NCBI RefSeq assembly: GCF_000009765.2
Contig: NC_003155.5
Location: 2,170,001 to 2,234,000 of the forward strand
DNA: 64,000 nt
Direction of reading: 5' to 3'
DNA from: Streptomyces avermitilis MA-4680 = NBRC 14893
GTDB taxonomy: Bacteria > Actinomycetota > Actinomycetes > Streptomycetales > Streptomycetaceae
A program made the translations under genes and the position numbers. This document shows, one piece after another, positions 55,284 through 64,000 of this stretch (the first letter of the stretch is position 1; every line of letters begins with the position of its first letter). The notes beneath the pieces are model-generated. The model made no database searches. It worked only from the letters and a program-made list of their open reading frames with translations, and had not been told where the DNA came from.

Positions 55284-56183
55284 TCAACTATGAGTGACGT
55301 CACGCTCCGCTTCCAGTCGGGCCAGCACCAGCCGTGCCGTCGCGGTCGGCGTGCCGCCCACCTGCACGCCCGCGCCCTCCAGGGCCTCCTTCTTCGCCCG
55401 CGCGGTGCCGGACGAACCGGACACGATCGCCCCCGCGTGCCCCATGGTCCTGCCCTCGGGGGCGGTGAATCCGGCGATGTAGCCGACGACGGGCTTGGTG
55501 ACGTGGTCGCGGACGTACGCGGCCGCCCGTTCCTCCGCGTCGCCGCCGATCTCGCCGATCAGGACGATGAGTTCGGTGTCGGGGTCCGCCTCGAAGGCGG
55601 CCAGGCAGTCGATGTGGCTCGTGCCGACGACCGGGTCCCCGCCGATGCCGACGCACGTCGAGAAGCCGATGTCGCGCAGCTCGTACATGAGCTGGTAGGT
55701 GAGGGTGCCGGACTTGGAGACGAGGCCGATGCGGCCGGGCTTGGTGATGTCGGCGGGGATGATGCCCGCGTTGGACTGGCCGGGGGAGATCAGGCCGGGG
55801 CAGTTGGGGCCGATGATCCGGGTGCCCTTGGCGGCGGCGTACGCGTGGAAGGCGACCGCGTCGTGGACCGGGATGCCCTCGGTGATGACGACGGTGAGCG
55901 CGATTCCGGCGTCGGCGGCCTCGACGACGGCCGCCTTGGCGAAGGCAGGCGGTACGAAGACGACGGTGACGTCGGCGCCGGTCGCCTCCCTTCCCTCGCG
56001 CACCGAGCCGAACACGGGGACGGTCCGCTCGTCGAAGTCGACGGCACGGCCCGCCTTGCGCGGGTTGACCCCGCCGACGACGTCCGTGCCCGCCGCGAGC
56101 ATGCGGCGGGTGTGCTTCATGCCCTCGCCGCCGGTCATGCCCTGGACGAGGACCTTGCTCTCCTTGGTGAGGTAGATGGCCAT
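55284..56183 (-). CDS. sucD: Succinate-CoA ligase alpha subunit (paralogue)
   Basis: 299 residues from ATG 56183, with AAGGAG seven bases upstream. CoA-binding domain [20 protein letters not shown] and [10 protein letters not shown]; the phospho-His is His249 in [38 protein letters not shown] is the conserved ligase loop. It is encoded 11 bases after sucC. The clustering with oxalyl/formyl-CoA enzymes instead of TCA genes suggests a second, dedicated copy. It could provide succinyl-CoA as CoA donor for the CoA-transferase, or act on another dicarboxylate such as malate; sequence does not decide. Confidence 0.88.
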   Translation of the reverse strand: MAIYLTKESKVLVQGMTGGEGMKHTRRMLAAGTDVVGGVNPRKAGRAVDFDERTVPVFGSVREGREATGADVTVVFVPPAFAKAAVVEAADAGIALTVVITEGIPVHDAVAFHAYAAAKGTRIIGPNCPGLISPGQSNAGIIPADITKPGRIGLVSKSGTLTYQLMYELRDIGFSTCVGIGGDPVVGTSHIDCLAAFEADPDTELIVLIGEIGGDAEERAAAYVRDHVTKPVVGYIAGFTAPEGRTMGHAGAIVSGSSGTARAKKEALEGAGVQVGGTPTATARLVLARLEAERDVTHS

Positions 56184-56194
56184 GTCGGGCTCCT

Positions 56195-57325
56195 TCAGCC
56201 GGCGTCGGCGAGTTGGGCGGCGCGGCGCGCGGCGCCGTCCATGGTGGTGACCTGCTGGACCAGGGGGTGCCGGCGGCCGTCGAGGATCGCCCGCCCCCGT
56301 GCCGCGTTGTTCCCGTCCAGGCGGACCACGAGCGGCTTGGTCAACCGGACGGTGTCCAGGGCCTGCACGATCCCGTCGGCGACCGCGTCGCAGGCGGTGA
56401 TCCCGCCGAAGACGTTGACGAAGACGGACTTCACGGCCGGGTCGGAGAGGATGACGGACAGGCCGTCGGCCATGATCTGGGCGGAGGCGCCGCCGCCGAT
56501 GTCGAGGAAGTTGGCGGGGCGGGCCCCGCAGCCCGCGACCACGTCGAGCGTCGACATGACGAGGCCCGCTCCGTTGCCGATGATGCCGACCTCGCCGTCC
56601 AGCTTCACGTAGTTGAGCCCCTTGGCCGCTGCCGCCGCCTCCAGCTGATCGCCGTGCTCCGCGGCTTCGGCGCCCCAACGCGTCTGCCGGAAGCGGGCGT
56701 TGTCGTCGAGCGTGACCTTGCCGTCGAGGGCGAGGATCTGCCCCTGCGCCGTACGCACGAGCGGGTTCACCTCGACCAGTACGGCGTCCTCGCGGAGCAG
56801 TACCTCCCAGAGCCGGACGAGTACGTCGACGGTCGCCGGGGGAAGCCCGGCCGCTTCCGCGATCTCGGCCGCCTTCGCGGAGGTGACACCCTCGGCCGGG
56901 TCGACGGGGACACGCGCCACGGCTTCCGGGCGGGTGGCGGCCACCTCCTCGATCTCCATGCCGCCTTCCGCGGAGGCGATGGCGAGGAAGCGGCCGGCCG
57001 CGCGGTCGAGTACGTAGGAGACGTAGAACTCTGCCTCGATGTCGACGGGTTCGGCCAGCATCACCTTGCCGACCGTGTGTCCCTTGATGTCCATGCCGAG
57101 GATCTGGCGCGCCGTGAGTTCGGCGGCGGCGGGGTCCGCGGCGAGCTTCACACCACCCGCCTTGCCGCGGCCACCGGTCTTGACCTGCGCCTTCACTACG
57201 ACGCGGCCGCCGAGCCTGCGGGCGATGACGCGCGCCTCCTGGGACGAGTCGGTGACCTCGGCCCTCGGCACCAAGATGCCGTGGTCCGCGAAGAGTTCCC
57301 TTGCCTGGTGTTCGTACAGGTCCAT
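56195..57325 (-). CDS. sucC: Succinate-CoA ligase beta subunit (paralogue)
   Basis: 376 residues from ATG 57325 (AGGAG five bases upstream). Begins [20 protein letters not shown], the usual SucC start, with the ATP-grasp core [20 protein letters not shown] and [18 protein letters not shown] (Mg/ATP site). The C-terminal CoA-ligase domain has [20 protein letters not shown] and [20 protein letters not shown], then [20 protein letters not shown]. It forms a heterodimer with SucD. The start lies opposite the ThDP-enzyme gene, with an inverted repeat at 57430-57453 between them. Confidence 0.9.
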   Translation of the reverse strand: MDLYEHQARELFADHGILVPRAEVTDSSQEARVIARRLGGRVVVKAQVKTGGRGKAGGVKLAADPAAAELTARQILGMDIKGHTVGKVMLAEPVDIEAEFYVSYVLDRAAGRFLAIASAEGGMEIEEVAATRPEAVARVPVDPAEGVTSAKAAEIAEAAGLPPATVDVLVRLWEVLLREDAVLVEVNPLVRTAQGQILALDGKVTLDDNARFRQTRWGAEAAEHGDQLEAAAAAKGLNYVKLDGEVGIIGNGAGLVMSTLDVVAGCGARPANFLDIGGGASAQIMADGLSVILSDPAVKSVFVNVFGGITACDAVADGIVQALDTVRLTKPLVVRLDGNNAARGRAILDGRRHPLVQQVTTMDGAARRAAQLADAG

Positions 57326-57429
57326 CTCGGCTCCTGTCTGCCGTGTCTGTCCGGGAGCGATCCCCGGGCCCCCGAAAAGTGCCGCACGCCCCCTGGACAC
57401 CACCCACCGGATGCGGGATAACAAGCTTC

Positions 57430-57453
57430 ATACAGTATTCGTCGACTGTATGC
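57430..57453. promoter_or_regulatory. Candidate operator in the divergent sucC / ThDP-enzyme promoter
   Basis: Perfect inverted repeat CATACAG-(10)-CTGTATG. It is the only A/T-rich palindrome in the 178-base divergent region and is placed to control both directions. No regulator gene lies next to it in the window; a GntR- or IclR-type protein encoded elsewhere is possible. Confidence 0.6.
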
Positions 57454-57503
57454 AATGTACCGCGAGAGCGTTCCAACCCCCTACGAAGGGACAGGACTTC
57501 GCC

Positions 57504-59198
57504 ATGCCCGACGGCAGCAGCGACAACAACTCGGACCTCATCTCCGGTGGGCACCTGGTCGCCAAGGCACTCAAAGCGGAGGGGGTGGAGGTCATCTACA
57601 CCCTGTGCGGCGGCCACATCATCGACATCTACGACGGCTGCGTGGACGAGGGCATCAAGGTCGTCGACGTGCGTCACGAGCAGGTCGCCGCGCACGCCGC
57701 CGACGGCTACGCGCGCATCACCGGCAAGCCCGGCTGCGCGGTCGTCACGGCGGGTCCCGGCACCACCGACGCCGTGACCGGTGTCGCCAACGCCTTCCGC
57801 GCGGAGTCCCCGATGCTGCTGATCGGCGGCCAAGGGGCGCACACACAGCACAAGATGGGGTCGCTCCAGGACCTCCCGCACGTCGACATGATGACGCCGA
57901 TCACCAAGTTCGCGGCGACCGTGCCGGACACGGCGCGCGCCGCCGACATGGTGTCGATGGCGTTCCGCGAGTGCTACCACGGCGCACCGGGCCCCTCCTT
58001 CCTGGAGATCCCGCGCGATGTCCTCGACGCCAGGGTGCCGGTGAGCAAGGCCCGGATTCCCGCCGCCGGCCAGTACCGGGCCTCGACCCGCTCGGCCGGC
58101 GATCCCGAGGCGGTCGAGCAGCTCGCCGACCTCCTCGTGCACGCGGAGAAACCGGCGATCCTGCTGGGCAGCCAGGTGTGGACGACACGTGGGACCGAGG
58201 CCGCCGTCGACCTCGTGCGCACCCTCAACATCCCGGCGTACATGAACGGCGCCGGGCGCGGCACGCTGCCGCCCGGGGACCCGCACCACTACCAGCTGTC
58301 GCGCCGGTACGCGTTCTCCAACGCCGACGTCATCGTCGTCGTCGGTACGCCGTTCGACTTCCGCATGGGCTACGGCAAGCGGCTGTCGCCGGACGCGACC
58401 GTCGTGCAGATCGACCTCGACTACCGGACCGTCGGCAAGAACCGGGACATCGACCTCGGGATCGTCGGCGACGCGGGGCTGATCCTGAAGTCGGTCACCG
58501 AGGCGGCCTCCGGGCGCCTCAACGGAGGCGCGTCGAAGCGCAAGGAGTGGCTGGACGAACTGCGCGCCGCCGAGCAGACGGCCCTCGACAAGCGGCTGCC
58601 CAGCCTGAGGTCCGACGCCTCACCCATCCACCCGTACCGGCTGGTCAGCGAGATCAACGACTTCCTCACCGAGGACTCCGTCTACATCGGCGACGGCGGT
58701 GACATCGTCACCTTCTCCGGGCAGGTCGTGCAGCCCAAGTCGCCCGGACACTGGATGGACCCGGGTCCGCTGGGCACACTCGGCGTCGGCATCCCGTTCG
58801 TGCTCGCGGCCAAGCAGGCGCGGCCCGACAAGGAAGTGGTGGCCCTCTTCGGCGACGGCGCGTTCTCCCTCACCGGCTGGGACTTCGAGACCCTCGTCCG
58901 CTACGACCTCCCCTTCGTCGGCATCGTCGGCAACAACTCCTCGATGAACCAGATCCGCTACGGCCAGGCCCAGAAGTACGGCCTGGCCCGCGAGCGGGTC
59001 GGCAACACCCTCGGCGACGTCCACTACGACAAGTTCGCCCAGATGCTGGGCGGTTACGGCGAGGAGGTCCGCGACCCCGCCGACATCGGCCCGGCGCTGC
59101 GGCGCGCCCGCGAGTCGGGTAAGCCGTCGCTGATCAACGTCTGGGTCGACCCGGACGCGTACGCCCCCGGAACCATGAACCAGACGATGTACAAGTGA
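57504..59198 (+). CDS. ThDP-dependent decarboxylase/lyase, probable oxalyl-CoA decarboxylase
   Basis: 564 residues from ATG 57504. The acetolactate-synthase-like architecture is complete: ThDP-activating Glu59 in [38 protein letters not shown], a central FAD/ADP-like domain, and the ThDP motif [20 protein letters not shown] plus VGIVGNNSS. The tail [20 protein letters not shown] fits the C-terminal lid of oxalyl-CoA decarboxylases. Database labels for close relatives may say acetolactate synthase, but adjacency (12 bases) to a very clear formyl-CoA transferase and an oxalate-type transporter makes oxalyl-CoA decarboxylase or a 2-hydroxyacyl-CoA lyase the better call. Reaction: oxalyl-CoA to formyl-CoA and CO2. 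Confidence 0.78.
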   Translation: MPDGSSDNNSDLISGGHLVAKALKAEGVEVIYTLCGGHIIDIYDGCVDEGIKVVDVRHEQVAAHAADGYARITGKPGCAVVTAGPGTTDAVTGVANAFRAESPMLLIGGQGAHTQHKMGSLQDLPHVDMMTPITKFAATVPDTARAADMVSMAFRECYHGAPGPSFLEIPRDVLDARVPVSKARIPAAGQYRASTRSAGDPEAVEQLADLLVHAEKPAILLGSQVWTTRGTEAAVDLVRTLNIPAYMNGAGRGTLPPGDPHHYQLSRRYAFSNADVIVVVGTPFDFRMGYGKRLSPDATVVQIDLDYRTVGKNRDIDLGIVGDAGLILKSVTEAASGRLNGGASKRKEWLDELRAAEQTALDKRLPSLRSDASPIHPYRLVSEINDFLTEDSVYIGDGGDIVTFSGQVVQPKSPGHWMDPGPLGTLGVGIPFVLAAKQARPDKEVVALFGDGAFSLTGWDFETLVRYDLPFVGIVGNNSSMNQIRYGQAQKYGLARERVGNTLGDVHYDKFAQMLGGYGEEVRDPADIGPALRRARESGKPSLINVWVDPDAYAPGTMNQTMYK

Positions 59199-59210
59199 GG
59201 TGAGCCGACC

Positions 59211-60440
59211 ATGACCAAGGCTCTCGAAGGCATCCGCGTCCTCGACATGACGCACGTCCAGTCCGGGCCCTCCGCGACCCAGCTGCTCGCCTGGCTCGGC
59301 GCGGACGTGGTCAAACTGGAGGCGCCGACCGGTGACATCACGCGGGGGCAGCTGCGCGACCTCCCGGACGTCGACTCCCTCTATTTCACGATGCTCAACT
59401 GCAACAAGCGGAGCATCACCCTCAACACCAAGACCGAGCGCGGCAAGGAGATCCTCACCGAGCTGATCCGGCGCTCCGACGTCATGGTCGAGAACTTCGG
59501 ACCGGGCGCGGTCGACCGTATGGGCTTCACCTGGGACCGCATTCGGGACATCAATCCGCGGATCGTCTATGCCTCCATCAAGGGGTTCGGCGACGGGCCG
59601 TACACCGACTTCAAGGCGTACGAGGTCGTCGCGCAGGCCATGGGCGGGTCGATGTCGACCACCGGCTTCGAGGACGGGCCGCCGCTGGCGACGGGGGCCC
59701 AGATCGGGGACTCGGGCACGGGCATCCACGCCGTGGCGGGGATTCTCGCGGCGCTGTACCAGCGGGAGAACACCGGGCGCGGTCAGCGGGTCAACGTGGC
59801 CATGCAGCATGCTGTGCTCAACCTCTGCCGGGTGAAGCTGCGCGATCAGCAGCGCCTGGCCCATGGCCCGCTCGCTGAATATCCCAACGACGACTTCGGC
59901 GACGAGGTTCCCCGGTCCGGGAACGCGTCCGGCGGCGGCCAGCCCGGCTGGGCGGTCAAGTGCGCGCCGGGCGGCCCCAACGACTACGTGTACGTCATCG
60001 TGCAGCCCGTCGGCTGGAAGCCGCTCAGCGAGCTCATCGGCCGGCCCGAGCTGGCGGACGACCCCGAGTGGGCGACGCCGGAGGCGCGGCTGCCCCAGCT
60101 CACCAAGATGTTCCAGCTCATCGAGGAATGGTCGGCCACGCTCCCCAAGTGGGAGGTGCTGGAGAAGCTCAACGCCCACAACATCCCGTGCGGCCCCATC
60201 CTGTCCACCAAGGAGATCGTCGAGGACGCGTCGCTGGTCGCCAACGAGATGGTGGTGACGGTGCCGCATCCGGAGCGCGGCGAGTTCGTGACCGTGGGCA
60301 GCCCGCTGAAGCTCTCCGACTCCCCCGTGGACGTGACCAGCTCGCCCCTGCTCGGCGAGCACAACGCAGAGGTGTACGTCGGCGAACTCGGCCTCGGGGA
60401 CGAGGAGCTGCGCCTGCTCAAGTCGAACGGAGTGATCTGA
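59211..60440 (+). CDS. frc: Formyl-CoA:oxalate CoA-transferase (class III, CaiB/BaiF)
   Basis: 409 residues. Conserved features of FRC are in place: Gln17 in [50 protein letters not shown], the catalytic Asp167 in [29 protein letters not shown], and the glycine loop GGGQPGW. The overall similarity to the Oxalobacter enzyme is strong, including the last segment [16 protein letters not shown]. It moves CoA from formyl-CoA (or succinyl-CoA) to oxalate. It lies 12 bases downstream of the decarboxylase gene, and the two form the standard oxalate catabolic cycle. Confidence 0.92.
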   Translation: MTKALEGIRVLDMTHVQSGPSATQLLAWLGADVVKLEAPTGDITRGQLRDLPDVDSLYFTMLNCNKRSITLNTKTERGKEILTELIRRSDVMVENFGPGAVDRMGFTWDRIRDINPRIVYASIKGFGDGPYTDFKAYEVVAQAMGGSMSTTGFEDGPPLATGAQIGDSGTGIHAVAGILAALYQRENTGRGQRVNVAMQHAVLNLCRVKLRDQQRLAHGPLAEYPNDDFGDEVPRSGNASGGGQPGWAVKCAPGGPNDYVYVIVQPVGWKPLSELIGRPELADDPEWATPEARLPQLTKMFQLIEEWSATLPKWEVLEKLNAHNIPCGPILSTKEIVEDASLVANEMVVTVPHPERGEFVTVGSPLKLSDSPVDVTSSPLLGEHNAEVYVGELGLGDEELRLLKSNGVI

Positions 60441-60441
60441 C

Positions 60442-62589
60442 GTGATGGCCGAAGACCGGGCGCTGAGGGTGCGGACGCTCCTCGACACCGTGCGGGCCGA
60501 GGGACGGACCGCGCTGACGGCGCCCGAGGGCAAGGTGATCGCCGACGCGTACGGGATCGCCGTGCCCGGCGAGGAACTGGCGACGGACGTCGACGAAGCG
60601 GTCGCGTACGCGGCGCGCTTCGGCGGCCCCGTCGTGATGAAGATCGTCTCCCCGGACATCCTGCACAAGACCGACGCGGGCGGCGTCATCGTCGGTGTGG
60701 AGGGCGCGGCGGACGTACGCGCCGCCTTCTGCCGGATCGTCGAGAACGCGCGGGCGTACAACGAGCGGGCCCGCATCGAGGGCGTACAGGTTCAGGAACT
60801 CCTCCCGCGGGGACAGGAAGTCATCGTCGGCGCGGTCACCGATCCGACGTTCGGGAAAGTGGTGGCCTTCGGGCTCGGCGGCGTACTTGTAGAGGTCTTC
60901 AAGGACGTCACGTTCCGGCTGGCGCCCGTGGACGCCGACGAGGCCCTGTCGATGCTGGACTCGATCCGCTCGACGGAGATCCTGCGCGGGGTGCGTGGGG
61001 CCGCCGCGGTGGACCGGTGGGCGATCGCCGAGCAGATCCGCCGGGTGTCCCGACTCGTCACGGACTTCCCGGAGATCGCGGAGGTGGACCTCAACCCGGT
61101 GGTCGCCACCCCGGAGGGCGCGGTCGCGGCGGACATCCGGGTGATCCTCGCGGAGTCGCAGCCGAAGCCCCGACGCACGTACACGCGCGAGGAGATCCTC
61201 ACCTCCATGCGCCGGCTGATGCAGCCCTCCTCCGTCGCCGTGATCGGTGCCTCCAACGAGCACGGGAAGATCGGCAATTCGGTGATGCGCAACCTCATCG
61301 ACGGCGGCTTCTCCGGAGAGATCCATCCGGTGAACCCCAAGGCCGACGACATCGTGGGCCGCAAGGCGTACAAGAGTGTCACGGACATTCCCGGTGAGGT
61401 GGATGTGGCGCTCTTCGCGATTCCCGCCACGTTCGTGGCCGCGGCCCTGGAGGAGGTGGGACGCAAGGGGATCCCCAACGCCGTACTGATCCCCTCCGGG
61501 TTCGCGGAGACCGGCGAGCACGAACTCCAGGACGAGGTCGTGGCGATCGCCGAGCGGCACGGCGTCCGGCTGCTCGGGCCGAACATCTACGGCTACTACT
61601 CGACGTGGCACGACCTGTGCGCCACGTTCTGCACGCCGTACGACGTCAAGGGCGGCGTCGCCCTCACCTCGCAGTCCGGTGGCATAGGGATGGCCATCCT
61701 GGGCTTCGCGCGCACTACGAAGACGGGTGTCTCGGCGATCGTCGGGCTCGGCAACAAGTCGGACCTCGACGAGGACGACCTGCTCACCTGGTTCGGCGAG
61801 GACCCGCACACCGAGTGCATCGCGATGCACCTGGAGGACCTCAAGGACGGCCGCGCCTTCGTGGCGGCGGCCCGGGCGACGGTCCCCAGGAAGCCGGTCG
61901 TGGTCCTGAAGGCGGGTCGCACGGCGGCAGGCGCCAAGGCCGCGGGATCGCACACGGGCGCGCTCGCGGGCGACGACGCCGTGTACGACGACATCCTGAA
62001 GCAGGCCGGGGTCATCAGGGCGCCCGGGCTGAACGACATGCTGGAGTACGCGCGCGCGTTGCCGGTGCTTCCCACTCCCCAGGGCGACAACGTCGTGATC
62101 ATCACCGGGGCCGGCGGCAGCGGCGTGCTGCTGTCCGACGCGGTGACCGACAACGGGCTGTCCCTGATGGAGATCCCGCCGGACCTGGACGCGTCCTTCA
62201 GGACGTTCATCCCGCCCTTCGGAGCCGCGGGCAACCCGGTCGACATCACCGGCGGTGAGCCGCCGTCGACGTACGAGGCGACCATCCGGCTGGGTCTCGA
62301 GGACCCGCGCGTCCACGCCCTGGTCCTCGGCTACTGGCACACCATCGTCACCCCTCCCATGGTGTTCGCCGAGCTCACCGCGCGCGTGGTGGCCGAGTTC
62401 CGGGAGCGCGGCATCGAGAAGCCGGTGGTGGCGTCGCTCGCCGGCGACGTCGAGGTCGAGGAGGCCTGCCAGTACCTCTACGAGCGCGGGGTCGTGGCGT
62501 ACCCGTACACGACCGAGAAGCCGGTGGCCGTACTCGGCGCGAAGTATCGCTGGGCGCGGGCGGCGGGGCTGTTGGGGGGCGGTTCATGA
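60442..62589 (+). CDS. Acyl-CoA synthetase (ADP-forming), ATP-grasp first
   Basis: 715 residues from GTG 60442, or ATG 60445. Residues ~10-235 are an ATP-grasp domain (MKIVSPDILHKTDAGGVIVG, VVAFGLGGVLVEVFKDVTFR, EVDLNPVVATPEG). From ~255 on follow the CoA-binding domain (SSVAVIGASNEHGKIGNSVM, GEIHPVNPKADDIVGRKAYK) and the ligase domains (GVALTSQSGGIGMAILGFAR, VVVLKAGRTAAGAKAAGSHT with the phospho-His, NVVIITGAGGSGVLLSDAVT). The fused order beta-then-alpha is seen in acetate/pimeloyl-CoA-type synthetases. It may turn formyl-CoA or another acyl-CoA into acid plus ATP, or activate oxalate. It starts one base after the frc stop, so it is in the same operon. Confidence 0.85.
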   Translation: MMAEDRALRVRTLLDTVRAEGRTALTAPEGKVIADAYGIAVPGEELATDVDEAVAYAARFGGPVVMKIVSPDILHKTDAGGVIVGVEGAADVRAAFCRIVENARAYNERARIEGVQVQELLPRGQEVIVGAVTDPTFGKVVAFGLGGVLVEVFKDVTFRLAPVDADEALSMLDSIRSTEILRGVRGAAAVDRWAIAEQIRRVSRLVTDFPEIAEVDLNPVVATPEGAVAADIRVILAESQPKPRRTYTREEILTSMRRLMQPSSVAVIGASNEHGKIGNSVMRNLIDGGFSGEIHPVNPKADDIVGRKAYKSVTDIPGEVDVALFAIPATFVAAALEEVGRKGIPNAVLIPSGFAETGEHELQDEVVAIAERHGVRLLGPNIYGYYSTWHDLCATFCTPYDVKGGVALTSQSGGIGMAILGFARTTKTGVSAIVGLGNKSDLDEDDLLTWFGEDPHTECIAMHLEDLKDGRAFVAAARATVPRKPVVVLKAGRTAAGAKAAGSHTGALAGDDAVYDDILKQAGVIRAPGLNDMLEYARALPVLPTPQGDNVVIITGAGGSGVLLSDAVTDNGLSLMEIPPDLDASFRTFIPPFGAAGNPVDITGGEPPSTYEATIRLGLEDPRVHALVLGYWHTIVTPPMVFAELTARVVAEFRERGIEKPVVASLAGDVEVEEACQYLYERGVVAYPYTTEKPVAVLGAKYRWARAAGLLGGGS

Positions 62590-62601
62590 GGTGACCGAGC
62601 G

Positions 62602-62634
62602 CGGGGCGGCCGACGGTGCGCGTCGGCCGCCCCG
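62602..62634 (+). terminator. Strong hairpin terminator of the oxalate operon
   Basis: A 13-bp perfect stem (CGGGGCGGCCGAC and its complement) with a seven-base loop, 13 bases after the synthetase stop. No T-run. Confidence 0.7.
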
Positions 62635-62708
62635 GGACCCGTGCGCACACGAAAGGCATTGGACAGGGGGCGCTGGCCAGAACTTTCGACGCAAGGGGCA
62701 ATCGCGAT

Positions 62709-64000
62709 ATGACAACCACCGACCTATCGACGTCCGTCCCCTACAGGGAGGTGACGGACCGCAACGGCCGCGTGTACCGGATCGGCGAGACCGATACCGA
62801 CCTCATGGGCCGGCCACGCACCTGGATGGTCATCCTGCCCTGGGTGGGCATGATGGGCATCAGCTCCGCCGAGTACGCGTTCACGTCGGCGGAGGACACC
62901 CTCCACGAGGCTCATCTGTGGAGCAGCGGACACATCTTCTGGCTGATGGGCGTCTGGGTGTTCTTCCAGGCGGCCGTGGCCTTCCCCGCCGGACAGCTGC
63001 GGGAGAGCGGCAGGCTGCCCGCCCGCACGGCGATGATGATCGGCGCGCTCGGCACCCTGCTGGGCTATCTGGCGCTGGCTTTCGCGCCGAACGTGGTCGT
63101 CGCCTACGTCGGCTTCGGCATGTGCAGTGGCATCGGCGCCGGCCTGGTCTACGCGACCTGCATCAACATGGTCGGCAAGTGGTATCCGGAGCGCAAGGGC
63201 GGCAAGACGGGCTTCGTGAACGGCGGTTTCGCCTACGGGTCCGTGCCCTTCGTCTTCATCTTCACGTCGGTGCTGGACCTGAGCAACTACAAGGTCGTGC
63301 TCAGCTGCGTGGGCGTCGGGCTGTGCCTGGTGGTGGCGTCGGCCGGCTGGTTCTTCAAGGATCCGCCGAAGAGCTGGTGGCCCCCGCACGTCGACCCGCT
63401 GACGGTGACCGACGACCCGAGGATCCGCCGGGCGCTGGCGAAGAACCCGCCGGCGGTCAAGCAGTACACCCCCAAGGAGGCCGCTCGTACGCCCGTGCTC
63501 TGGATGATGTGGTTCTGTCTGCTCTGCACGGCCGGCATCAACATCTTCGGCATCGCCTTCCAGGTGCCGTTCGGCAAGGACATGGGCTTCGCGGGCGGGA
63601 TCGTGGCCACGGCGATGTCCCTGAAGGCCATCGTCAACGGCACCGGGCGCGGCGTGATCGGGTGGATATCCGATCGCTACGGGCGCCGCAACACGCTGGT
63701 CGTCGTGTGTCTCGTGCTGGGTTCCGCCCAGTTCGGCGTCCTGGTGTCGGGCCAGATGGGCAGCATGCCGTTCTTCCTGTTCTGCTCCATGGTCTCCGGA
63801 TTCGGCGGTGGTGCGATCTTCCCGCTGTTCGCGGCGATGACCGCGGACTACTTCGGCGAGAACAACAACGCCAGCAACTACGGAATGGTCTACAGCTCCA
63901 AGCTCATCTCGGGCCTGGTGGGATCCGGTCTGGGCGCGGTCGTCGTCGGTGCGTGGGACTACGACGGCGCGTTCGTCCTGGCGGGCTCCGTCGGGCTGGC
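62709..64000 (+). CDS. OFA-family MFS transporter (oxalate:formate-type antiporter), cut by the window end
   Basis: 430 residues are visible from ATG 62709 (AAGGGG eleven bases upstream) and the frame is still open at the end. The early PRTWMVILPWVGMMGISSAE, then GFGMCSGIGAGLVYATCINM and NMVGKWYPERKGGKTGFVNG belong to the OFA family. GVIGWISDRYGRRNTLVVVC is the MFS motif A repeat in the second half. At least ten membrane segments can be counted. With frc and the decarboxylase upstream, uptake of oxalate with exit of formate is the expected role, though OFA proteins transport various monocarboxylates and dicarboxylates. It has its own leader after a terminator. Confidence 0.85.
   Translation, partial: MTTTDLSTSVPYREVTDRNGRVYRIGETDTDLMGRPRTWMVILPWVGMMGISSAEYAFTSAEDTLHEAHLWSSGHIFWLMGVWVFFQAAVAFPAGQLRESGRLPARTAMMIGALGTLLGYLALAFAPNVVVAYVGFGMCSGIGAGLVYATCINMVGKWYPERKGGKTGFVNGGFAYGSVPFVFIFTSVLDLSNYKVVLSCVGVGLCLVVASAGWFFKDPPKSWWPPHVDPLTVTDDPRIRRALAKNPPAVKQYTPKEAARTPVLWMMWFCLLCTAGINIFGIAFQVPFGKDMGFAGGIVATAMSLKAIVNGTGRGVIGWISDRYGRRNTLVVVCLVLGSAQFGVLVSGQMGSMPFFLFCSMVSGFGGGAIFPLFAAMTADYFGENNNASNYGMVYSSKLISGLVGSGLGAVVVGAWDYDGAFVLAGSVGL

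Overview
The window is very GC-rich, with strong G/C third-codon bias, GTG/TTG starts, 4-base ATGA gene overlaps, a TTA codon and many TetR, ROK, SARP and MerR regulators. This points to a Streptomyces (or close relative) chromosome, probably an accessory or arm-proximal part. No rRNA, CRISPR array or insertion sequence was seen. One tRNA (tRNA-Leu, anticodon GAG) is present.

Layout. 1-1929: end of an animal-type haem peroxidase and a repeat-rich membrane protein. 1936-7088: shikimate/quinate catabolism (QuiC-type dehydroshikimate dehydratase, shikimate dehydrogenase, TetR, MHS transporter). 7265-11011: PPOX protein, TetR plus 14-TM exporter, serine hydrolase. 11020-13068: SnoaL-like protein, membrane protein, MerR. 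13193-17568: a four-gene overlapping operon with two saccharopine-dehydrogenase-type enzymes, an FAD amine oxidase and an ornithine-cyclodeaminase-like protein. 17813-25243: an uncharacterised cluster built around a GTP cyclohydrolase II homologue that carries the Met switch linked to FAPy formation. Its partners are a creatininase-family protein, a PTPS fold protein lacking catalytic residues, a GT4 glycosyltransferase, a methyltransferase, a flippase-like membrane protein, an MDR dehydrogenase and a CDP-alcohol phosphotransferase. 25380-27470: an EF-G paralogue. 27922-38215: a beta-1,3-glucan locus (GH16, GH1, ABC importer, ROK regulator, GH55). 38269-40961: NlpC/P60 hydrolase, sigma factor, VanX-like dipeptidase. 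41097-44322: an AfsR/SARP-type regulator broken by two frameshifts. 44722-46453: two small secreted proteins. 46454-53613: an irregular island ending beside tRNA-Leu, holding two paralogous nuclease-helicases, frameshifted remnants and a 42-residue membrane protein. 53614-64000: oxalate/formyl-CoA metabolism (ALDH, SucD, SucC, ThDP decarboxylase, formyl-CoA transferase, acyl-CoA synthetase, OFA transporter cut by the window end).

Most novel signals. (1) The FAPy-type cluster at 17.8-25.2 kb looks like a route from GTP to an unknown glycosylated, membrane-associated pyrimidine or pterin product. (2) Both nuclease-helicase genes carry the same structured leader, whose hairpin pairs a C-run with the G-run that forms their Shine-Dalgarno. 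(3) Three heptamers at an exact 11-bp period, the SARP operator format, lie in front of the VanX-like gene next to the broken AfsR-type gene, which is itself disrupted by a perfect 11-bp tandem duplication.

All functional statements are read from protein motifs and gene context; no database search was run.
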